Shown: positions 53,747 through 63,981, counted from the stretch's first letter. The stretch: DNA of 64,000 nucleotides from Aspidiotus rigidus (GCA_035079385.1 JAVHKY010000071.1:2172001-2236000); one strand, 5' to 3'. Notes: generated by a model from the sequence alone, not told the origin. Translations and numbers: made by a program.

Positions 53747-54501
53747 CTTACCCACTGCCAAATTGTGAAGGTGTCACTGTTGCAACAGCGCTGGTGGAAA
53801 ACTGAATCTCGAGGTTTGGAGTACCTCTGGAGTTACACTCAGACCAGGGAAGAAACTTTGAATCCCAGGTATTTGGAGAAGTGGCTAAGCTGATGGGATT
53901 GAAGAAAACTTGTACAACACCACTCCACCCACAATCTGATGGTATGGTCGAGAGGTTCAACAAAACAATAGACCAATTCCTATCCAAAGTAATTGATAGT
54001 GACCAGCGAAATTGGGACAAGCTACTTCCATTGTTCCTGCTAGCCTATTGGTCTTCAATCCATGAGAGCACCAAAGAAACACCTGCAAAAATCATTTTTG
54101 GAAGAGAACTTCAATTGCCGTGTGATTTAGAGCTGGGCACCCCTCCACAGCCACCTCAAGAAGTCAAGCCATTTACGCAAGAACTGCAGGACCGACTTAA
54201 GCAGGTACATGAGTTGGTCAGAGGAAATTTAGAAGTTGCTAGCGACCGGATGAAGGCACGCTATGACATCTGTGCAGATGAAACCAAGTTTGAACCTCAG
54301 GATAGGGTGTGGTTCTACAACCCACAGAGAAAGAAAGGGAAGAACCCAAAATTACAGTGCAATTGGGAAGGACCTTGGACAGTCGTGAAGAGAATCAACG
54401 ATGTCATCTATCGCATCCTACAGGACAGAAAGTTCAAAGTGGTCCACCAAAATAGACTAGCTGTATGGAGTCCGGCCTTTGAACGGGACGTTCAAAACTG
54501 A
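53747..54501 (+). pseudogene. Gypsy-A integrase, core end and C-terminus
   Basis: Starts in frame with the part before 48691. VATALVEN is followed by a TGA (TGG to TGA most likely) at about 53805, then SRFGVPLELHSDQGRNFESQ with the second catalytic Asp. The 206-codon open frame from 53881 has CTTPLHPQSDGMVERFNKTI with the catalytic Glu, LLPLFLLAYWSSIHESTKET, and the GPY/F-like EPQDRVWFYNPQ...WEGPWTVVKRINDVIYRI module, ending RDVQN at 54501. The purine tract follows directly. Confidence 0.9.
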
Positions 54502-54512
54502 GGAGGGGAAAG
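54500..54512 (+). promoter_or_regulatory. Gypsy-A polypurine tract
   Basis: GAGGAGGGGAAAG immediately before the 3' LTR; primes plus-strand DNA in such elements. Confidence 0.85.
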
Positions 54513-54944
54513 TGTGGCGTTCTGCTATGAAGGCGCAAGTACCAAGCTTGCGCATGCCGCTAAACTTTTAATAATAGCAGAAGCCGCAAGGAAGCGTACT
54601 TATCGCTTAACTACTTTGCCGCTTAACTACTTTGCCGAATGCGCGCAAACAACCTGGAACATGCTCGATTGATTGTAAGGGCTCTTGCATAACCTGTTTG
54701 CCGTTCTAGAAGAAATCTCGAGAATTCCGGAATTAAGGGTGAGACTATAAATAGCCGGCAGCAACCCGATAAAGCGATTCTTAAAAGCGATAGTTAACGT
54801 GTTCTCGTTCTTTAACGCGATTGTGTTACAGTTTAACGGTGTTTAGAAGTGTTGTACTTGCGGTACCAGTAATAAAGCTCGGTTTTCGTAATTGTTCTTT
54901 ATTATTGGCGTCAAGAGATATTCAGTGACTGGTAGAACGTCACA
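54513..54944 (+). repeat. Gypsy-A 3' LTR (432 bp)
   Basis: As the 5' LTR but with a 16-bp tandem duplication (CGCTTAACTACTTTGC twice, about 54604-54636) and four substitutions near its start. Followed by the GTAT duplication. Confidence 0.95.
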
Positions 54945-55339
54945 GTATATTTTGCGCTCCCTTATTCTCCCATGGTAAAACAACGTGAACAAATCAAAAA
55001 TAAAACTCAAAAAATCGCGTAAATGAAATGAAAAGTATCTTCTTTTAAATACAAAAAAATTAGCTCGCCAAACATTTGCAAACAAAAACTGTACGAGTTG
55101 ATGTAACCACTTGTTAAAGTGTTAGGCGCGCGCCATCAAATCGTCGACAGACAGCAGGACGCTTCTAGGTACAGTACCCTTGGCCATGGTTACCTATTCC
55201 CCCTATAAATTAGGAAGTTGTGTTAAGGAGGGTTGAATGAACCTCGCAACATAGTAACAAACAATTAACGCAAATTTTCATTTTTTGAATTTTGTCCAGC
55301 TAGAATTGCATTTCGGACCATAGTGCAGTGTAGGCAGCC

Positions 55340-56470
55340 AATATCCCTCTCTGCGGAGAGTAGACTCCAGGAAGATTCCTCAGTAATTCAATGTGATGAT
55401 TTAATGTGATGACCTTACATGATCACATTGTGTAGCAGAATGTTCGAATGAAGTATTAACTATCGAAACCTTTACGCGACTCTCAATAATGATTTTTAAG
55501 TATTTTCTGATAGCTTAGCCATGGGTTTGTACATCGTCCATCTATCTCCGAGGTCTTGGTCGATGTGCCTTGGGATAAAATCTTCACTTCCTTTAATCCT
55601 CGCTCTGTCAGTTATAAATGCTGATATGAGGACGATATCCCACGTCTGTGGACTGGACCCATCACTTAATGTTTTCAAAATTTTATTTTATTCTCTCAAA
55701 ATGAACTGGCAACAAATCAACTCTTTTGATCTCACCAGCACCCTTTATAATGGACAAAATTGCTTTGGTATTTTTTGCGCACATCTGTTGTTATTGATAT
55801 CATTTTTCACAGCTTGTCATCCCTCTCACAGATATGTCTCCTAGCTAGTTATCCAGGATTGCCATCACAAAAATTTGCGTTTTGTATAATTAGATCAATA
55901 TTGACATTGACAAACTCACTTTTTACTCCCGCAATCTGACTTCTATACCCGTCTACGCGGTAAAGAAATATAATGGGTCCGTTCTTATTTTGTCGATAAT
56001 CTTTTTCATATTGATGTTCGGTATTCCTTCAGTTGGATGATACTTAGGTACATATTCAAACTAACATACTTCTTCGGATTAACGAAAAATTGTTGACTCG
56101 TGGATACAAATTACTTAAGTCAGTAACAAATAGTCAACACTACTATTCACGTATTTTCATAGAAAATAGTCAATCAATTTGTGGGCATCTGGCGGTTTAG
56201 TCACTCTATACTACGCTGTACGCGGCAATATTATCGTGAAATTAAGTACCCGTTCCGAATATTATCTTGTTCTATGGAAGGAATACTCAGAAATTATGAA
56301 AAACCCATTCCTCAATATTCCCAGCCACAGCGCAAAAACGTTATAACAGATGTCAGCCACTATCGTACCATTTTGCCAACCTCCTACCACTCCCCATAAG
56401 ACAATGTGTACAATGTACATGTTAAAATTTTGACAGGGATTATATTATATACTGTCAAGAGACTCTTCCC
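55340..56470. other. No gene recognised
   Basis: Includes a 107-codon frame at 55521 and its antisense partner; neither shows known motifs. Short GTGATGA repeats lie near 55390-55430. Confidence 0.45.
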
Positions 56471-56475
56471 TAGTA

Positions 56476-56590
56476 AGAATTGAACAGCAGATTTGACAAC
56501 GTTTTGGCCGCGTGGCGTGAAATTGCCACTTTTTGAAGAAAACGCTGTCGTTACGCGGCCGAAACGCTGTCAAATCTGCTGTTCAATTCT
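56476..56590. repeat. Hairpin, ~115 bp
   Basis: AGAATTGAACAGCAGATTTG...GGCCGCGT pairs with ACGCGGCC...CAAATCTGCTGTTCAATTCT. Arms ~45 bp, short loop. MITE-like. Confidence 0.85.
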
Positions 56591-56701
56591 TTTTGACACC
56601 TTTCTGACATCTTTCTTTTAGAAGAATAGGACACGAGTTGCAGACAGATGCCACCCTCTTCCGCGGCGGACACCTGGTAGGTAGTATCCTATTTCCTTTG
56701 C

Positions 56702-56989
56702 ATGTTTACAATCGTGATTATTATTTTGACCGTCATTTTGACTGAATTTTGGATATTTAATTTCATTTCTCGTGATATTAATTTTATTTCTCGTGATGTT
56801 AATTTTATTTCTCGTGATACTTGTTATCCAGACATCAGTTTTCTGAATTCCGTTCCAATCCTGCTCTTAAAGAACGGCGGAAAAGGTGCGTGCTACAAAA
56901 CTAGATACGCAAAAAGGCACTATCCATGCACGTACGGTTCAGAGTACAACTTCCTCCGCTGGCTTATAGCCGAGTCAAAGAAAAGCTAA
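56702..56989 (+). CDS. Short ORF of unknown function with hydrophobic N-terminus and triple 7-residue repeat
   Basis: 95 codons. Residues 3-20 (TIVIIILTVILTEFWIFN) could be a signal peptide or anchor. Residues ~20-40 contain three copies of NFISRD(I/V), encoded by three near-identical 21-bp DNA units at about 56759-56821. The C-terminal half is basic with two cysteines (GACYKTRYAKRHYPCTYGSE). I do not recognise a family; a degenerate small secreted protein or chance frame are both possible. It ends at TAA 56989 and no splice sites were assessed. Confidence 0.3.
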   Translation: MFTIVIIILTVILTEFWIFNFISRDINFISRDVNFISRDTCYPDISFLNSVPILLLKNGGKGACYKTRYAKRHYPCTYGSEYNFLRWLIAESKKS

Positions 56990-57076
56990 TATAAAACGAT
57001 TTAGGCCTATAGAGATTAAGATACCAGGTTCTTGCGACGTACAGAGCGAAATCTGAGATAGTTTCAGCGATTATAT

Positions 57077-57195
57077 CAGGGGCGGATTAACGGAGGGAAA
57101 CAGGGGGAACGCCCCCCCCAAAAAAAAACTGAAATTGTAAAATTTTTGAACAATGGATTATCCTCTCCCCAAATGTACCCGTAAATCCGCCCCTG
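57077..57195. mobile_element. hAT-like MITE, 119 bp, ends CAGGGGCGGATT
   Basis: CAGGGGCGGATTAACGG and GTAAATCCGCCCCTG are inverted; TTATAT flanks both sides (57071-57076 and 57196-57201). C- and A-runs inside. Same end type as the 35039 MITE. Confidence 0.8.
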
Positions 57196-57249
57196 TTATA
57201 TTCATTGAGAAACGCTAAAAGTTTTCATGAAAGTTAAACAACTGAAAAA

Positions 57250-57690
57250 TGAAGAATTTTTCAAATTTTCCAAACAGTAAGATGTTTGTTTCTTGGAGCT
57301 GTCGAATTTTCGTCAACTTTAACGTCTCTTAATCTTTGAAAATGAATAAAAGTCTTAATGAAAAGCGTCCGGAAAAACGGCCCTTTTGTGCTTGGAAAAT
57401 GCTCGATTTCTGTACAGTGTTGCGCCGATCGTTTTTGCTTTCCATTTTTACTTTCCGCACCTATTAATTGATGCGGAAAACAAAAATGTGCTGTCGTTCT
57501 GTTCTCCCTCCTTCTTCCTAGCTCGCCATAGCTCTCCCCTCCAGTTGTTGCGCTTCTTCGTCTTGCGCAGTTCTCCAAGTCCTCTTTTCATCGCTCGTGA
57601 TGAATGCCGTTGAGATTTGAACTCACGTCATTTGCTTCCGAAATCCGAAGCCGTCGCTCTAACCACTAGACCACCATAGACCCCTAGAGA
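57250..57690 (-). repeat. tRNA-derived SINE-like element
   Basis: On the minus strand 57684-57603 reads as a tRNA-like head: A box TGGTCTAGTGG (57673-57663), an anticodon-arm-like hairpin GCTTC...GAAGC, and B box GAGTTCAAATC (57624-57614) within a TGAG/CTCA T-stem. The acceptor ends do not pair, so it is not a working tRNA. About 350 bp of unrelated body follow toward 57250. A piece of the body (AGGGCCGTTTTTC...GCTTTTCATTAA) recurs inverted at about 58075-58105. Confidence 0.55.
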
Positions 57691-57741
57691 ATACGATGTT
57701 ATTTGACTATGAATATAATGCGAATTTCTCATCATTGGTAA

Positions 57742-58024
57742 CTGGGGCGCGTTCTGAAACCATCAACCGTTATGATGAAAATGTACGGGAAGAAGTTCCT
57801 GTCACCCGATCGTCACCCAACGTCGCCGTACTCTGGAGCACGGGAACATTTTCGTCGCCCGGCGACATTTTGTCCGCTCACATGAACGTTTTGGAACGCG
57901 AAATCGTTACGATCACGAGAAGTGTAGGCGTGGATACCTAGTAGAGTTTTGGAACGCATCGGACGATATTTATCGCCGAACGTTGTCCGGTAACGTTAGT
58001 TAATGGTTTCAGAACGCGCCCCTG
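57742..58024. mobile_element. MITE, ~283 bp, ends C(T/A)GGGGCGCGTTCTGAAACC
   Basis: GGGGCGCGTTCTGAAACCAT at the left pairs with ATGGTTTCAGAACGCGCCCC at the right. The interior is GC-rich with GTCGCCxxxGGCGAC pairs. An 81-codon frame at 57696 overlaps it and is not credible. No clear target duplication. Confidence 0.85.
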
Positions 58025-58230
58025 AGGTCGGTAGTGAATGAAACGAACGAACGAAGAAGCAAAAAACTGCGGCTGAGGGCCGTTTTTCAAACGCTTTTCA
58101 TTAAAACAGTGTTCGATTGCGTCACTCGCTTCGCTCGCTCCGCAAACGTCGCACTCGTTAATCGCTTATTTTCCGCCTCTGTTGCCTAATATACTATTTC
58201 GAGATTAAAATACTTCTCTATAAGAGTTAT

Positions 58231-58400
58231 TATACTCTGTTCAAGTTAAGAAAGGGCCAAAAGAACGTTGAAAGTTATGTTACTTCAGCAGTTTCTACAA
58301 AATGGTACAAACATTCTGCATTGGTTTGTACCATTAGTAAGAAACAGTACGAACTTATACCCTTTCTTGGGTAGCCCTTTCTTAACTTGAACAGAGTATA
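58231..58400. mobile_element. MITE, 170 bp, ends TATACTCTGTTCA
   Basis: TATACTCTGTTCAAGTTAAG and its complement at the right end, extending to AAAGGGC. Same terminal sequence as the element at 59841. A TA duplication is possible. Confidence 0.9.
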
Positions 58401-58441
58401 GCAATATATTCCTATAAGCTTACACCTACACCTATAGATAT

Positions 58442-58556
58442 ATATGTGACCTGGGCTATGGAAAGGAGACTACGGTGGTTTTTTTTACGGGATCAATTTT
58501 GCTGATATCGGAGCGCAAAAAGGACTAGCCTCCTTTCCCTAGCCCAGGTCACATAT
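58442..58556. mobile_element. Hairpin MITE, 115 bp
   Basis: ATATGTGACCTGGGCTA and its complement; GGAAAGGAG/CTCCTTTCC also pair. Flanked by TATA-rich sequence. Confidence 0.85.
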
Positions 58557-58559
58557 GTC

Positions 58560-59600
58560 TACAGCACGCATCCTCTAGACACTACACTGGTGGCTACTCC
58601 TCAGCCCAATATTCCAATAGATCGCTCTCAAACTCGAATGGTTCAAATTTTCGCCCAGTTAGATTCGTAGATCTGAAAATAAATACCAAAGTGGGCAAAA
58701 TACACTACATGGATCTCTTTTAAGTCAATTTTCTACAAATATTAAGGTTTTGGGATGAAGGTGCTCCGTAAGCAACAAAAAAAATAATTCTCCTATTATT
58801 TGTCAGATATTGAAAATGAAGCACCAAAACAAATACTCTAAACAATAATACCAGAAACTCCTATCTAGATACATTGAGCCCTTCTGGTCACGCGACGCAC
58901 CATCTAGCACCGTGGTTAACCTTATTTTGGATTATCGGAACTCATAATGAGTGAGTGAGGTGTAACTAGAGCACTGGTATTGAAAACGGGTTTTCAAGTT
59001 GTACAAATCTACTTTAGTAGTTGCTTTTACATTGCGACATAACTGATGATGGGATAACACTCGAAGGTACTCTCGTATGGAGTTGACAGTGGTGAACGTC
59101 ACTACCACATGCAAACCATGTACACAAATTCATAGTCACGACTGTCGCAACTGACTTTAGTTCCATTCTTTGCCGTTAGTCACTTGTGACCACAAAATTG
59201 ACGAGAGTTTCTGTGTATAATTATTGTGTAGAGTATTTGACCAAAAGACGTATTGGAGATGACTAGATGAGTTACATGTGTTTGAAGAGTGTACTCTGTA
59301 GGATATGCACGTATTTCATGTTTGTTTCAGAAGCATCTACACGGATGAGAGTTTCTTTATTGAAATACTTCCTGAATAGGGGACCAAAAAATTATCTTCT
59401 TGATTCAGAGGAAAAGCGGGGAAGAATAGTGAAAAGATAAAGAGGAAAATTAACAGAAACTGCGTTTGAATTCGTTCTGTAGAATTCGAGAAATTGAATC
59501 ACAAAATCAAGGCTTCAGAAAACAGAGTGTTATTTTCGGAACACCGCGTAGTCTAATATAGGCATATCGGTGAGCACGTGTGACGTCACTGAATCGACGC
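58560..59600. other. No gene recognised
   Basis: About 1 kb without recognised domains or paired repeats. Confidence 0.45.
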
Positions 59601-59614
59601 TGTCACAACTGCCG

Positions 59615-59840
59615 ATGGGAAGTTATTTGGAAGCTGGAAGTGGAAGTCAATACTCAATAGCATATCTCAATCTTTTTTTTTTTTTTTTTTTTTTTTGTAT
59701 GACACCACTGCATATTTTGTTGGAAGTTGGAAGTGGAAGCTGGAAGTTATTCGACAGAAGCGCTCAAGAAGTGGAAGCTGGAAGTTGGAAGCTACAACGC
59801 GAGAAGTTGGAAGTGGAAGTTGGGGAAAAAAAAATGGAAG
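59615..59840. repeat. Imperfect (GGAAGT/GGAAGC)n array with a T24 run
   Basis: TGGAAGCTGGAAGTGGAAG-type words at 59625-59650 and from 59721 to 59840, interrupted by a T-run at 59673-59696. Confidence 0.85.
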
Positions 59841-59967
59841 TATACTCTGTTCACATTAAGGAAGGATAGAAATATGACCTTGAGAACGGAACGGTAGATT
59901 AAAATTACCCGGAGCGTTCCGTTCTCGAGGTCATATTTCTATCTTTCCTTAATGTGAACAGAGTATA
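59841..59967. mobile_element. MITE, 127 bp, ends TATACTCTGTTCA
   Basis: TATACTCTGTTCACATTAAG with complement at the right; arms ~55 bp over GGTCATATTTCTATC and CGTTCCGTTCTC. Shares termini with 58231-58400 but not the interior. Confidence 0.9.
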
Positions 59968-59969
59968 GT

Positions 59970-60120
59970 GGAAGTTTTATCAATCGACTTGACTGCCGTA
60001 CAAAGCTGCATTGACGTAACTGCAAAACCACAATTAGGAAAATAGGGCTTTTGACATTACCTATTAAAGCCTTCAGGGAGTCTTATTACTGCTGATGGTC
60101 ATTTTTCAGATACTGTAACT
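59970..60120. repeat. Imperfect inverted repeat
   Basis: ATCGACTTGACTGCCGTACA near 59984 is partly complementary to TACGTCAAGTCAACGTTGTACGG near 60121. Weak; may be an old MITE. Confidence 0.35.
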
Positions 60121-60134
60121 TACGTCAAGTCAAC

Positions 60135-60780
60135 GTTGTACGGCAAAGCAGCCGTAATAACTGCAGGTGTTTATCAAAGTGTCGTTTTTTTTTTTGCGAT
60201 ACAGCTTCAATGTATGTCTCCTGTTCTATCAAAGATTTCTCGTTTCTGTTTTTTGTCCTTTTATATTTATAGGTATATCGGACTATATGCACTAACAATT
60301 ATTTTAAAAAATTCTGAAACTTCTTCCTACCCTCTTCAGGTCCAGCAAAATAATGATTCATTGGGGATGAATCGAAACGCAAATAATATTATTACGTATC
60401 ATAAATGTAGATGTACGCAGGGTTTACTGTATCATTGTTGTTGGAACGACAGCATTAATCATTATTATTTTTCCGCAGGCGAATATCTCGTCAGCGAATT
60501 TACTGCCGCGCAGGAAGTGCGAAAATACACAACAGATTCTTTCAAGAACAATGAACAAATAAAAATAAAAATAATAGAAATAATAAGAAGGAAGAATGAG
60601 AGAGGAGAAAAGAGAAAAGACCACGTATTATGATAATCATCGTGCACGTAAAAAAAAAAAAAAAAAACTGTAGTAATACCTAGTAGAAACAAAGAAGAGA
60701 TACATATAGGGTTACCTCCAACTCTTCTCGATTTAATATAAGTCAAACGAAGTGCATTCAGCAAATCATTACTATAACAT
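60135..60780. other. No gene recognised
   Basis: A 165-codon plus-strand frame here is low-complexity at its end (Lys/Ile-rich) and shows no domain; its antisense frames are also open. An A-run lies at 60649-60667. Confidence 0.4.
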
Positions 60781-60783
60781 CAA

Positions 60784-60886
<103 letters not shown>

Positions 60887-60904
60887 CAATAATAATGATG
60901 ATAT

Positions 60905-61330
60905 GATACGATTTTGGCAGGTGATTAATAACCTATCATACGCGGCTAGGAGCGTTGTCTCGCGCTGCATCCGGACCACAACCACATCGCATAGGGGAAA
61001 TTCGCAATCGCACGTTACGTCGTAATCATCGCTTCTCAAGCTTATCGCTCTTCGAGCCGCGTAGGTGTATGCGTGCGTGTATTACTTACATACGTCGCAT
61101 CTCCATCGCATGGAAGTGAAGAAAGTTGAAAGAACGTGGCGTTTCCACATCTGTATCGACGTCTCAGTTTTTCCACGCTAGTAACCTGATGATGAATAAT
61201 TAAACTTGATTGTGTCGGCCAAATGGAGTATAATATTACGTAGCTACAATCCAAATCTTGGGATCGCAGATAATTGTGATTCACGGATTACGAAATCGGA
61301 AGGAAGTGACAATATCACTTTTCCCCATTA
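60905..61330. promoter_or_regulatory. CpG-containing stretch upstream of the candidate exon
   Basis: Compared with its surroundings this stretch is richer in CG dinucleotides (CGCGGCTAGGAGCG, GTTACGTCG, GAGCCGCG). It lies 320-750 bp before the candidate exon and could hold its promoter or untranslated exon. No TATA or initiator was singled out. Confidence 0.25.
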
Positions 61331-61651
61331 CATTGATATCATCGATCGCGTTAGACTGTCTAATTAGTGCACACCGAGCTGCGGTTTTGGTTTTTTATAC
61401 AAACTGTGCAAATTATTAATTTCCTTGTTTTTCGTTTTGCTATATTTTTTTTTCTCATTCTTTGTGTTTGTTTTCTTCTCTCAGATGAATCAAACGCGCA
61501 AGTAATATTTGAAAACTTTTGGTACACAAGGGAATGTATTGGGTATAGTGGTCAAGTTCTTTTGTATCATTTTTTTTTTTTTTTTTTTCGGCTGTCTTTT
61601 TCTCGCTCACTCAATCGATCAATCGTTTTTACTCTTTAATTTGCCTAAATT

Positions 61652-61822
61652 ATGAGCTTCCGTGAAGTTGGTGATTCAAGTAAAAGAAGTTTGACGTTAT
61701 CTTGGTCTTGGGCACCACAATCTGTTTTGTTAGTAAAAATCTTTGTGCTCGTAATCGTGTTTGACTATACACTCTGTAAGCCGACAACGAAAATAGAACG
61801 TCCACCAATATACGACAATGTG
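61652..61822 (+). CDS. Candidate first coding exon of a host gene (57 codons, GTAAGT donor)
   Basis: ATG at 61652 opens exactly 57 codons ending at 61822, followed by GTAAGT, an ideal splice donor in phase 0. The peptide has a polar start (SFREVGDSSKRSL), a hydrophobic run of about 15 residues (VLLVKIFVLVIVFDYTL) that could be a signal anchor or signal peptide, and then KPTTKIERPP. No known domain. Unlike neighbouring frames it is not part of any repeat I can see. A short ORF by chance next to a GTAAGT is possible. Downstream exons are not recognised within the window. Confidence 0.4.
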
Positions 61823-61829
61823 GTAAGTA

Positions 61830-62230
61830 CCTACTAACTCGATTACTGTTCTGAATCTTTGTAGGCTAATATCAGTGTAGAACCATTTTGAGGTATGGGC
61901 GAAACAACTTATAAGTGACACCAGAGCGTTACAAAATCAGCTGAGTGAGCACGAGAAAGCGGGAAAGAAAGGGTGATCATGGCGATGAAAAAATCTGTAG
62001 TCCTCAGTAAAGGAAAAATGATTTGTACGTAACTGCTTTTTTAGTCTGAATTGATTATAATTCAATTTTTTAAAGTTACTCCAATAAAGTTTAGGGTAGA
62101 CTTCGCTCTAATTGGATAAATACGTATTAAAGCTTTCATTATCGATTCTTTTATATACGTTCTATTTGATCGGAAAAAAAAAAAAAACCATTTGAAAGTT
62201 CACTCAGTAAGTAGTCTAATGTTGAATTGT
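61830..62230. other. No gene recognised
   Basis: Possible intron of the candidate gene; contains an A-run at 62176-62188. Confidence 0.35.
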
Positions 62231-62234
62231 ATAT

Positions 62235-62460
62235 GTTACGCCCAAATTGTGAAATAGCTTAATCTGCGGAATCGGCAGAAAAATTGACCATTTCATGAAA
62301 TGAACGACCTCTTTGCCTGTTCCGTGAAATGACCATATCTCCTGCCTATACCGCGGAATGATCAGAAAAAATGAGTCATTTTCCGTAATTGAGACAGATT
62401 ATCTCTGCTCATTACGTGAAATGAGAACTGGCTTTCCGCGGAACTATGAAAATGAACGAA
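62235..62460. repeat. Inverted/direct repeats of CCGTGAAATGA-type words
   Basis: Words such as TTCATGAAATGAACGA, TTCCGTGAAATGACC, CGCGGAATGATC, ACGTGAAATGAG and TTTCCGCGGAAC repeat every 25-40 bp. TGCGGAATCGGC at the left and TTTCCGCGGAA at the right suggest inverted ends. Confidence 0.5.
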
Positions 62461-62759
62461 GCTATGTTACTTTTTCAAATGTAACGAGGAATTCGCCTGT
62501 ATCTGCTGTGTAGGCAAAACCTATGCCTTTTTTTTTACTTTTAGCTTACTCGATTCATTATCTTCAGACACTTCTTGTCGACTCCTGATCTAAAGAGAAT
62601 GTCGAGTCATCTTGACTACTGACAGATCAGTATTATTCATTCATGCGATTGCAAGTGTTTTGTGTTTTCTTGTTGAATGCTCGTGTTCTTTTCACATATT
62701 TACTGGTGACTATGGATTTAACTTGGACGGAGGCAAAAGATAGAGAGGCTGTTCGTATT

Positions 62760-63981
62760 CTAAACTTACGAGGCTGGTGTGGAGAAGAATCGTTGGTATT
62801 ATCATGTACGTGAGAAATTTGAATTGGTTGAACTGGGTGGACTGCGACGTGTTCAAAAAAAAAAAACGTGATGGTAAATTGACGGCGACGAAGGAGTCGT
62901 TTACGGATATCATTCGAGACGTGCATACGGCAATAGGTCACAAGGGAGAGACAAAGACGTTCAAAAAAATCCAAGAGACGTGTGCCAACGTCACAAAAGG
63001 AGCAGTGAAAACGTTCATCGAGGTGTGCAAACAATGCGCCGGGAAGGCAAAGAAGAAAAGTGCCCGGAATGTTGTTGTTTGACCCATTTTAGCATCCTCC
63101 TTGAATGAGCGAGGTCAAGTGGACCTTATAGATTATCGTACTGAGCCAGACGGGGACTTTAAATGGATCATGCACTATAAAGAGCACTTGACTAAATTTT
63201 CAGTGCTTCGACCTCTAACTCAAAAACTCGCGGTATTAGTTGCAAAAGAATTATTCGATACTTTTATCATCTTTGGCGGCCCACATCTACTGGCAGTCAG
63301 ATAACGGGCGTGAAGTCACAGCAAACGTGATCACGGAGTTGGCATCATTATGACCGAAACTGGTATTGATAAATGGTCGCCCACGGTACCCCCAAAGTCA
63401 GGAGTCGGTTAAGCGGGGAAATGCATCTACGAATGTTGCACTTGTATCGTGGATGCGCGAGAATTGTGTGACGCTTTGGACTGTGGGGTTGCCATTTTCG
63501 TTCAATGGGGGATGAACCAGACAGAACACGCGGCCATTAAGATGACTCCATACAAAGCCTTATTCGGAGAAAAGGCACAAATGGGTCTCTCAGCAACACT
63601 GCCGCTGGAATTTCTGTGTGAAATCACACCAGGGATGACGGAAGAGGAATATGAAGAACTTGTAATGGACGCACCTCCTGACACTTCACCTAATCTCGTG
63701 GGTTACTGTTCAAGGCTGATATTTTTGCGATGTAAAAATAATGGTAAGAATTTTGTTTGCAGGATGAAGAATGCATTCTTATTGATTTACCAACTGGGTT
63801 ATTGACCTTCACCATTACGGAAGTATCTACTTCTGACTTGGCAGAGTTGACAGACGCTGGTACATTGGTTCACGTTCTCAAAAGTGAGCAAGAAGAAGGT
63901 GAACCGTCAGTGACCGTACCGACTAATGGTATATTGAGAATGGCTATGATCCACAACTTCAAGAAGAAATTAATAGCTTAG
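62760..63981 (+). pseudogene. KRBA2-type integrase element, frameshifted
   Basis: About 62775 onward gives RWYYHVREKFELVELGGLRR; 62880-63080 gives FTDIIRDVHTAIGHKGETKT with CKQCAGKAKKK, the integrase zinc-binding part. Then RGQVDLIDYRTEPDGDFKWI (first catalytic Asp), KFSVLRPLTQKLAVLVAKEL and FIIFGGPH. After a frameshift near 63290, SDNGREVTANVITELA (second Asp), a TGA, and GRPRYPQSQESVKRGN, where the usual SVER has become SVKR, losing the third catalytic residue. KMTPYKALFGEKAQMGLSAT and LPLEFLCE follow, then another break near 63700 and DEECILIDLP...GILRMAMIH to a stop at 63981. Same type as 35755-36112. The right end may lie beyond the window. Confidence 0.75.

Larger units (their letters stand above)
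41913..54944 (+). mobile_element. Gypsy-A: Ty3/Gypsy LTR retrotransposon, RT-deleted, carrying two nested elements
   Basis: LTRs 41913-42328 and 54513-54944 are flanked by a 4-bp duplication GTAT (41909-41912, 54945-54948). The primer site starts TGGTGTCAGAAGTGGGA at 42331; the purine tract GAGGAGGGGAAAG precedes 54513. Gag, protease and integrase are present, but RT and RNase H are missing. Net length without the nested Jockey and Gypsy-B elements is about 4.0 kb. Confidence 0.95.
41217..55330. mobile_element. Non-autonomous DNA transposon split by Gypsy-A
   Basis: About 42-bp imperfect inverted ends: CAGTGCACTGTGGTACAAAA at 41217 and, as reverse complement of 55289-55330, CACTGCACTATGGTCCGAAA; both continue to TAGCTGGACAAAATT. 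Without Gypsy-A and one GTAT the element is about 1.08 kb. It has no transposase. Subterminal units repeat at 41285-41710. The superfamily is undetermined. Confidence 0.65.

Noticed and set aside
57603..57684. Genuine tRNA gene on the minus strand
   Set aside because: A and B boxes are good but acceptor ends do not pair and the anticodon loop is eight bases; it fits a SINE head better.
60136..60633. 165-codon plus-strand frame
   Set aside because: Low complexity at the end, overlapping open frames on the other strand, no motif or splice evidence.
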